The position numbers and the translations under genes were made by a program. A stretch of DNA of 64,000 bases. It comes from a virus. The stretch covers positions 62,001 through 126,000 of the IMG/VR virus record IMGVR_UViG_3300023179_000025, one strand, 5' to 3'. The notes under the pieces were generated by a model. That model made no database searches and was not told the DNA's origin. It saw only the letters and a program-made list of their open reading frames with translations. Below, piece after piece: positions 7,871-13,812 of the stretch. Every line of letters begins with the position of its first letter. The stretch's first letter is position 1.

Positions 7871-8752
7871 ATGAAAAAAAAATTACTTGTAACGATTTTA
7901 GCTAGTTTAAGTTTAATTGGGTGTGCATCCACACAAACTGCATATCAATTATATGCAGAAACACAAGCAAAAATAGCTCAGGCCAATGCGGTTGCTGAAA
8001 CAGCAAGATATAATGCACTTGCAGAAATTGCTAAAACTGGGGATAGTGCTGCCAAAGTTGCTGCTGTTTTAAGCATTCAAATAAATAATGGTACTTCACA
8101 ACGAAATCATTTACAAATGGTTCCACCAGAATCTTTTGAAGATAAAGCATTAAAATGGACAAGTGTGTTATTGCCTAACTTTGTACAGTTTTATACAATT
8201 AATAGAAATACAAGCGTGGCAATGAGACAAAGTGATAATCAGGCAGCTATAGCTATTAGTACAAATAAAGCATTTACTGATATATCTAATGCAGGTCATG
8301 CTGCAAATAGTAGTATTGCAAATAACGGATTTAGTGCTATGAATACATCTACTATTGCAGGTCATGCTGCAAATAGTAGTATTGCAAATAACGGATTTAG
8401 TGCTATGAATACATCTACTATTGCAGGATTTAACGCTTTGGGTACACAAAGCACAGCAGCGTTTAACACTTTACAAAACATAGGTGTGGCTGGGTTTAAT
8501 TCTCTTAAGGATGTTGCACCAACCGTTACGGTACAAGGAAACTATAATATAGGCGAAAACAGCGGTAACAGTGGTAAGTTAGCTGGTTATGGATTAAATG
8601 ACAATACTTCTACCCCAACAGTTGTTACACAGCCTGCTCCAACTATTGTTAATCCTACTGTTGTTACACAGCCTACGCCTACTATTGTTAATCCTACTGT
8701 TGTTACACAACCTGCTCCTACTATTGTAAATCCAGTCATAGTTAGACCTTAA
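7871..8752 (+). CDS. repeat-bearing lipoprotein (293 aa)
   Basis: The signal peptide ends in lipobox LIGC (residues 15-18). Next comes an Ala-rich helical region, a middle section with two identical 22-residue repeats (GHAANSSIANNGFSAMNTST core) encoded by an exact 66-base duplication, and a C-terminal region with three 13-residue repeats built on PTVVTQPAPTIVN. It has an AGGAG site nine bases after the o-spanin stop, so it is co-expressed with the spanins. Function is unknown; an envelope or lysis-associated role is inferred from signal and position. Confidence 0.6.
   Translation: MKKKLLVTILASLSLIGCASTQTAYQLYAETQAKIAQANAVAETARYNALAEIAKTGDSAAKVAAVLSIQINNGTSQRNHLQMVPPESFEDKALKWTSVLLPNFVQFYTINRNTSVAMRQSDNQAAIAISTNKAFTDISNAGHAANSSIANNGFSAMNTSTIAGHAANSSIANNGFSAMNTSTIAGFNALGTQSTAAFNTLQNIGVAGFNSLKDVAPTVTVQGNYNIGENSGNSGKLAGYGLNDNTSTPTVVTQPAPTIVNPTVVTQPTPTIVNPTVVTQPAPTIVNPVIVRP
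8291..8422 (+). repeat. exact 66-base tandem duplication
   Basis: Two adjacent copies, 8291-8356 and 8357-8422, are identical over 66 bases and add 22 residues in frame inside the lipoprotein gene. Perfect identity implies a recent slippage or duplication. Confidence 0.9.
8612..8737 (+). repeat. 39-base tandem repeats, three copies
   Basis: Three in-frame units encode PTVVTQPxPTIVN at the C terminus of the lipoprotein. They differ by a few silent bases and one Ala/Thr exchange, so they are older than the 66-base duplication. Boundaries are approximate. Confidence 0.75.
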
Positions 8753-8756
8753 TAGT

Positions 8757-8764
8757 GATAAATA
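8757..8764 (+). promoter_or_regulatory. T4-late-type promoter box
   Basis: GATAAATA, 16 bases before the ATG of the next structural gene, with AGGA between them. It fits the late consensus TATAAATA with one mismatch. Confidence 0.55.
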
Positions 8765-8780
8765 CACTATAGGATAAATT

Positions 8781-9689
8781 ATGTCTGAGCAACAAGTTAT
8801 TAATTTGGGTACTTTATCAATTGAGGAAACTTTAAGCACTTCAAATGCTAATATTGTTTTGGCAAATATTAATGTTGGAACTTTACCTAATGATGGTTTA
8901 GGTGATCCATTAAGAATTGCATTTAGTAAAATCAACAATAATTTTAGTAATTTAATAAGTACGCTTGGTGGTAACCTAAGTAGTACAATAGAACTGACAC
9001 AAGTAGAGGATTTTAGAGAAACTACTAGTATAGAAAACAATTTATATATTAACCAACTCAGTATTTTTAATAATAACGTAAGCACTGTAACAAGCACTCC
9101 TTTACCCATAGTAAGTACTCCTATTAATTCTGCAAATCTTGCTACCCAAATAGGTCCGTTTGGAAATCAGTTGTATATTAATATTGGTAATACCCCAAAT
9201 GATGGACAGGGAGATCCCTTACGTGTTGCCTTTGGCAAAATCAATAATAATTTTAGTAATTTATTTTTTACTACAACTAATACCACATTAAGTTATACTG
9301 TTGGAGTATTGGATCAAATTATTTTTGAAGCAGATGCTAATAAATTTACACAGGCAGAATTTAAAATTCAAACTTCCGATAGTGAAGGACCCAATAGTCA
9401 AAATATAACTATATCTGCTCAAATGAAAAATAGTGGAACAAATGTTAGATGGACGGGATATGCTACAATATTTGATGGATCTCCGCTTACAAATTACAAT
9501 TTAGAAGTAATTGGAGGAAATGTAGTAATTATTGCTAAACCTATTGCAAATACTACAATGACACATTTTATTGCTAGCTCTATTACATGGCAAGGTGATC
9601 CTTTACCTGGATTAGACATTGAACTTGATGGATACATGAACTCAGTAATGTCTACACAAAATAATTTAAATATCACTACAGAAAATTAA
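8781..9689 (+). CDS. tail-fibre/structural-type protein (302 aa)
   Basis: It contains two copies of a motif found in many tail fibre or neck proteins of T4-like phages: NVGTLPNDGLGDPLRIAF (about residues 31-48) and its second copy near residue 136, each followed by a KINNNFSNL segment. The C-terminal part is beta-rich. No catalytic motif is seen. The late-type promoter and length fit a virion component. The exact location in the virion is not deducible. Confidence 0.6.
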   Translation: MSEQQVINLGTLSIEETLSTSNANIVLANINVGTLPNDGLGDPLRIAFSKINNNFSNLISTLGGNLSSTIELTQVEDFRETTSIENNLYINQLSIFNNNVSTVTSTPLPIVSTPINSANLATQIGPFGNQLYINIGNTPNDGQGDPLRVAFGKINNNFSNLFFTTTNTTLSYTVGVLDQIIFEADANKFTQAEFKIQTSDSEGPNSQNITISAQMKNSGTNVRWTGYATIFDGSPLTNYNLEVIGGNVVIIAKPIANTTMTHFIASSITWQGDPLPGLDIELDGYMNSVMSTQNNLNITTEN

Positions 9690-10090
9690 TGAGAGCAAAA
9701 GAATTTATTAAAGAACAAAAATTAAGTGATGTCCATGATGGATTGGATGTAGCTGCTAAAGCATTACCCAATACATTTGTTATTCCTGAATTAAAAAATC
9801 AAGACTTTTATGATTTGTACAGATTTGGTGTGGCGATAGCTGATGTTCGTGGTAATTCAGGTGATGTAAAAAATATTGACCCTTATAAACCAAAATTTCG
9901 TCCTGAAACAAGATGGGGTGAAAATCAAATTATAAGTAGTTTTGATCCTAATATAGGAAAAATTATTGACCAAGCACTTAAGAAAGTTAAAAAAACAGGA
10001 AAACGTGCAGTAAGTAGTCCAGGTAGTGATGAATTTGATGATACCTTAAAAAATAGTCCTATTAAACCTTTTAAAGGGTATAAACGATGA
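9689..10090 (+). CDS. internal-protein-like protein with EFIxE N terminus (133 aa)
   Basis: The N terminus MRAKEFIKEQ resembles the capsid-targeting sequence of T4 internal proteins (MKTYQEFIAEA type), which the prohead protease gp21 cuts after (L/I)xE. The C terminus KPFKGYKR is shared with the next gene. The body is not recognised. It starts with ATGA overlap on the preceding stop. Role as a packaged internal protein is inferred from the N-terminal motif alone. Confidence 0.45.
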   Translation: MRAKEFIKEQKLSDVHDGLDVAAKALPNTFVIPELKNQDFYDLYRFGVAIADVRGNSGDVKNIDPYKPKFRPETRWGENQIISSFDPNIGKIIDQALKKVKKTGKRAVSSPGSDEFDDTLKNSPIKPFKGYKR

Positions 10091-10464
10091 GAGCAAATGA
10101 GTTTATATCTGAGGCTAAAAAGAACGGAAAAATTAGAAAAAGTCATAGGTTTGCAACAAGAGGGTTACATAAGTTTAGAGATGAAACTTTAGCAGATAGA
10201 ATATATGAATTAAATAGAATTATGATGGCAGCTGCATCAACTGATGGCACATTTATGCCAGATATGAATCATGAAAGTTGGGCAGGAAGATATGATATCG
10301 CTGCCCCCTACACTAAACAAGAGCATGATATGTTAAAAATGGCTTATGCTGTAAACGGTACAGAATATAAAGATTTAAATAATGGCGATTTGCGTAGTCA
10401 AGAATTACCTGGGACAAATACAACAAGTATAGTAAAGCCATTTAAAGGCTACAAGAAAAAATAA
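10087..10464 (+). CDS. internal-protein-like protein with EFIsEA N terminus (125 aa)
   Basis: The N terminus MRANEFISEA matches the T4-type prohead protease cleavage consensus I-x-E|A. The C terminus KPFKGYKKK matches that of the previous protein, while the bodies differ. It overlaps the previous gene by four bases. The basic residues after the presumed cut (KKNGKIRKSHRF) would suit DNA contact. A small packaged protein ejected with DNA is plausible but unproven. Confidence 0.45.
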   Translation: MRANEFISEAKKNGKIRKSHRFATRGLHKFRDETLADRIYELNRIMMAAASTDGTFMPDMNHESWAGRYDIAAPYTKQEHDMLKMAYAVNGTEYKDLNNGDLRSQELPGTNTTSIVKPFKGYKKK

Positions 10465-10491
10465 CATATTCATAAATTTAAATAAGTAATA

Positions 10492-10499
10492 TTTAAATA
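10492..10499 (+). promoter_or_regulatory. possible T4-late-type promoter box
   Basis: TTTAAATA, ten bases before the ATG of the methyltransferase gene, followed by GAGGG. It is a weaker match than the GATAAATA boxes. Confidence 0.35.
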
Positions 10500-10509
10500 G
10501 AGGGTAATT

Positions 10510-11205
10510 ATGGAAGTTATAGATATTAATAAAACATTAGACTTAGTAAAAATAAAGTTTTATAATGAATGGTTATATACTGCACACATATACGACGAGG
10601 GTGATAGTCAATTTCATAAAGAATTAACAAAGCAAGTTGTTACAAAATATGTTGATCCATTAAATTTGTCAAAAGATGCTAAAATTTTAGATTTAGGTTG
10701 TGGTCCTGGATATTTTTTAGATGAAATGAAGGCACGTGATTATACTGATATTATTGGAGTTACATTAAGTCCTGGAGATATAAAAATTTGTGAAAATAAA
10801 GGTCATAAAATTAAAAAATATGATCTAAGTTTCTTGCCACAACAAGAAGGATATTACGATGAATCAGTAGATTTTTTATTTATCCGTCATGCTTTAGAAC
10901 ATAGTCCTTATCCAATTTTTAGTCTTATTGAATATAATCGTGTATTAAAACAAAATGCTAAAATGTATATAGAAGTACCTGCCCCAGATTGTGAGCGTCA
11001 GCATGAATTTAATGCTAATCACTATAGTATACTTGGGTCAATGCAATTAGGGGCATTGCTTGTAAGAACAGGTTTTAAAATTGATATTTTTAATAATTTA
11101 GAATTTGACCTAAACGCTCCTGATAATAACGGCGAATTAAGAACTTATAAAGAAAAATATTATTGTATAATTGCAACAAAGGTTCAACCACTTGATATAA
11201 AATAA
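10510..11205 (+). CDS. class I SAM-dependent methyltransferase
   Basis: The glycine-rich SAM motif ILDLGCGPGYF (about residues 58-68) is followed by an acidic/hydrophobic post-I segment, FLFIRHALEHSPYP and an ExPAPD segment. This is the Methyltransf_11/23-type fold usual in small-molecule or sugar methyltransferases. It shows none of the DPPY/NPPY motifs of DNA adenine or N4-cytosine methylases, so DNA modification is less likely. The substrate is unknown; sugar or glycan methylation would fit the nucleotide-sugar genes at 20.6-22.2 kb. Confidence 0.75.
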   Translation: MEVIDINKTLDLVKIKFYNEWLYTAHIYDEGDSQFHKELTKQVVTKYVDPLNLSKDAKILDLGCGPGYFLDEMKARDYTDIIGVTLSPGDIKICENKGHKIKKYDLSFLPQQEGYYDESVDFLFIRHALEHSPYPIFSLIEYNRVLKQNAKMYIEVPAPDCERQHEFNANHYSILGSMQLGALLVRTGFKIDIFNNLEFDLNAPDNNGELRTYKEKYYCIIATKVQPLDIK

Positions 11206-11206
11206 T

Positions 11207-11214
11207 TATAAATA
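11207..11214 (+). promoter_or_regulatory. T4-late-type promoter box (exact)
   Basis: TATAAATA is an exact match to the T4 late promoter core, 25 bases before the nitroreductase-like start, with AAAGG in between. Confidence 0.6.
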
Positions 11215-11239
11215 CTTTTAACAATGTTAAAGGTATTAT

Positions 11240-11881
11240 ATGCTCAAAGACCATTTAAAAAGAAGATATACAGCTAAATGGTGGGATGACAAGGAAGTTG
11301 AACAAGAAAAACTAAACAATGTTTTAGAAACCACATATCTTGCACCAAGTAAACAAGGTATTTACCCCTATACTGTGATTGTTGCTACAAATAGTATAGA
11401 GGGTAAAACTTTTAAAAATTGGTTATTCTATGATCACACATGGTGTGTCGATGGAATCCGTGGAAAAAAATCCGATAATCTTAAAGTTTATAATGGACAA
11501 GTATTAGCTCCTATACTACTAGTTTATCTTTGTCATTCTCAAAATATTTCTAATCAACAATTGATTTTAGAATATACTATGGATACTATAGTAAGTGCAA
11601 CAATAGCAATGTGTGCAGCAGAAGAGCAAGGATTACAAACAGGTTTTTGTGCCTGTCTTCATGGATTGACGATAGCAGAAAAATTAAAAGTTTCTGATGC
11701 AACCTGTACAGTTTTATTAGGTATAGGATATGCAACTCATGATTTGAGAATTAGACGTGGATTATATGATAGTAATGATAAATTGTATGGAATGGATAGA
11801 TCAAATACAGATCCTAGATTAAAAATAAGTAGTAATAGACTACAAAAAAAAGAATATGAAAACTTTTATAAAGTATTATGA
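11240..11881 (+). CDS. nitroreductase-family protein
   Basis: The protein shows the FMN-dependent nitroreductase pattern: an N-terminal RRYTAKWWDDKEV segment, APSKQGIYPY (the Ser/Gln flavin contact), a central helix VSATIAMCAAEEQGLQTGFC, and a C-terminal LLGIGYA strand. At 213 residues it has the family length. Such enzymes reduce nitro or quinone compounds with NAD(P)H; the phage role is unknown. It overlaps the next gene by four bases. Confidence 0.75.
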   Translation: MLKDHLKRRYTAKWWDDKEVEQEKLNNVLETTYLAPSKQGIYPYTVIVATNSIEGKTFKNWLFYDHTWCVDGIRGKKSDNLKVYNGQVLAPILLVYLCHSQNISNQQLILEYTMDTIVSATIAMCAAEEQGLQTGFCACLHGLTIAEKLKVSDATCTVLLGIGYATHDLRIRRGLYDSNDKLYGMDRSNTDPRLKISSNRLQKKEYENFYKVL

Positions 11882-12198
11882 TTAAAGAAATTAGTTTAAG
11901 ATTATTACATAATAAGAATACAGTAAACTTTGAAGATGAACTTGATAAAGTTTTTGTAAATGAAAAAGCTATTATTTTAGCTGATTGGGAAAAATTAATT
12001 TGGGATATGGAACTTAGGGGAGTTTTCCTACATAGGAAATTAAATTCTTTAAATAATGGTTTTGAATGCATATTTGTTACGGATAAATCTGATAACTTTT
12101 TAAGCTATTTTAATAACTCACTTTTTCAAAAATTATTTACCATATTAAAAAATAATAATTGGACAATAGAACACAGAGTAGAGGATTGGTCCATTTAA
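11878..12198 (+). CDS. hypothetical protein (106 aa)
   Basis: Unrecognised soluble protein beginning in the nitroreductase stop (ATGA overlap). It is rich in Leu, Asn and Phe and ends HRVEDWSI. No motif is seen. It probably belongs to the same late transcript as the nitroreductase and lies just before the terminase gene. Confidence 0.5.
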   Translation: MIKEISLRLLHNKNTVNFEDELDKVFVNEKAIILADWEKLIWDMELRGVFLHRKLNSLNNGFECIFVTDKSDNFLSYFNNSLFQKLFTILKNNNWTIEHRVEDWSI

Positions 12199-12227
12199 TA
12201 AAGATTGTTTAAATATTACAAGAGATT

Positions 12228-12235
12228 TATAAATA
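12228..12235 (+). promoter_or_regulatory. T4-late-type promoter box (exact) before the terminase
   Basis: TATAAATA ends five bases before ATG 12241. The predicted transcription start then coincides with the start codon. No ribosome binding site is present. Confidence 0.55.
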
Positions 12236-12240
12236 ATTTT

Positions 12241-13794
12241 ATGAATAAGTCAGGATCAGTAACATTAATTAAAGATCCATATGTAAAAACTGTTTTTAAA
12301 ACACAACAAGAACTTGATGACTTTATCAAATGTTGTGATCCAAAAACTGGTTATTTGCATTTTATGGATAATTTCTTTTATATACAACATCCTACCAAAG
12401 GTAGCATGGTGTATCACCCATATCCATATCAAAAACGTTTAATTGAAACCTATCATAACTATCGTTTTAGTATATCATTGATGCCAAGACAAAGTGGTAA
12501 ATCTACCAGTGCAGCAGGGTATTTATTATGGTATGCAATGTTTGTACCAGATAGTACGATATTGATTGCTGCACACAAATACACAGGTGCTCAAGAAATT
12601 ATGCAACGTATTCGTTATGCTTATGAAAATTGTCCTATGCATATAAAAGCTGGTGTTACAACATATAATAAAGGTAGTCTAGATTTTGAGAATGGTAGTA
12701 GAATTGTAAGTGCAACTACAACAGAAAATACAGGTCGTGGTATGTCTATATCGTTACTGTACTTAGACGAATTTGCATTCGTTAGACCAACCATTGCTGA
12801 ATTGTTTTGGACATCAATAACACCAACATTAGCGACTGGTGGTAAAGCTATTATTACCAGCACACCAAATAGTGATGAAGATCAATTTGCATTAATTTGG
12901 AAACAGGCTACCAAAACAGAGGATGAATATGGAAATCAAACAGAATTAGGTAAGAATGGTTTCAGAGCTTATCGTGCTAATTGGTGGGAACAACCAGGAC
13001 GTGATGAAGCTTGGGCAAAAGAAATCAGAGCACAACTAGGTGAAGATCGTTTTAGGCGTGAGATTGGTTGTGAATTTATTATTGCAGAAGAAACTTTGAT
13101 CGCACCTACTACATTGGTAGATATGGAAGGCATTGAACCTGTACAACGTATGGGACAAGTTCGTTGGTATAAGAAACCAGAGAAAGGTAATATATATGTT
13201 GTTGGATTAGATCCTAGTTTAGGTACAGGAAGTGATCCTGCAGCTATACAAATATACGAAGCTAACACTACCATACAAATAGGTGAGTGGAAACATAATC
13301 AAACAGATATCCCAAATCAAGTTAAATTATTAGCACAAATAAACAAATATATTGAAGAATGCACTAATGAACCAAATAATATATATTACAGTATTGAAAA
13401 TAATACGATAGGAGAAGCCGCATTAATTTCATTAGCAGAATACAGTGAAAGTAATATACCTGGTATATTTTTAAGTGAGCATGGGAAGAAAAGAAAAGGA
13501 TTTAATACAACTCATAAGGTAAAATTAGCAGCGTGTGCTAAATTTAAAACCTTAATTGAAAGTAGAAAAATGAAAGTAAATAGCCGTAGTTTGGTAAGTG
13601 AATTAAAAACTTTTGTAGCAACAGATGGAAGTTATAGAGCGAAAATAGGCGAAACAGATGATTTGGTTATGGCAAGTTTATTAGTAATTAGAATGTTACA
13701 ACATTTAAGTGATTATCATGTAGATTTAGAGACACAAATTCGTGACCATGACGAATACATTCCACCATTGCCATTCTTTGCAGTACTGAACTAG
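12241..13794 (+). CDS. terminase large subunit (gp17-like)
   Basis: It is the ATPase/nuclease motor that packages DNA into proheads. Walker A is MPRQSGKST (residues 81-89) and Walker B LLYLDEFAF (about 170-178). The C-terminal RNase H-like nuclease keeps acidic residues in GLDPSLGTGSD, SIENN and GETDDLVMA. Length 517 is near the family norm. ATG 12241 is chosen because it lies five bases after a perfect late box; an in-frame TTG at 12205 would add 12 residues and has no well-placed ribosome binding site. No intein or intron is seen. Confidence 0.93.
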   Translation: MNKSGSVTLIKDPYVKTVFKTQQELDDFIKCCDPKTGYLHFMDNFFYIQHPTKGSMVYHPYPYQKRLIETYHNYRFSISLMPRQSGKSTSAAGYLLWYAMFVPDSTILIAAHKYTGAQEIMQRIRYAYENCPMHIKAGVTTYNKGSLDFENGSRIVSATTTENTGRGMSISLLYLDEFAFVRPTIAELFWTSITPTLATGGKAIITSTPNSDEDQFALIWKQATKTEDEYGNQTELGKNGFRAYRANWWEQPGRDEAWAKEIRAQLGEDRFRREIGCEFIIAEETLIAPTTLVDMEGIEPVQRMGQVRWYKKPEKGNIYVVGLDPSLGTGSDPAAIQIYEANTTIQIGEWKHNQTDIPNQVKLLAQINKYIEECTNEPNNIYYSIENNTIGEAALISLAEYSESNIPGIFLSEHGKKRKGFNTTHKVKLAACAKFKTLIESRKMKVNSRSLVSELKTFVATDGSYRAKIGETDDLVMASLLVIRMLQHLSDYHVDLETQIRDHDEYIPPLPFFAVLN

Positions 13795-13800
13795 GTTTGG

Positions 13801-13808
13801 ACTAAATA
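13801..13808 (+). promoter_or_regulatory. T4-late-type promoter box
   Basis: ACTAAATA ends four bases before ATG 13813, which has no ribosome binding site. It lies directly after the terminase stop. Confidence 0.45.
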
Positions 13809-13812
13809 ATAA

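Noticed and set aside
8291-8422. CRISPR-like direct repeats
   Set aside because: Only two adjacent copies with no spacers, in frame within a coding gene.
10510-11205. DNA methyltransferase
   Set aside because: No DPPY/NPPY or PC-motif for DNA methylation; it looks like a small-molecule/glycan methyltransferase.
12205-12240. Upstream TTG start for the terminase gene
   Set aside because: No well-placed ribosome binding site; ATG 12241 lies at the spacing from a perfect late box that recurs at other genes.
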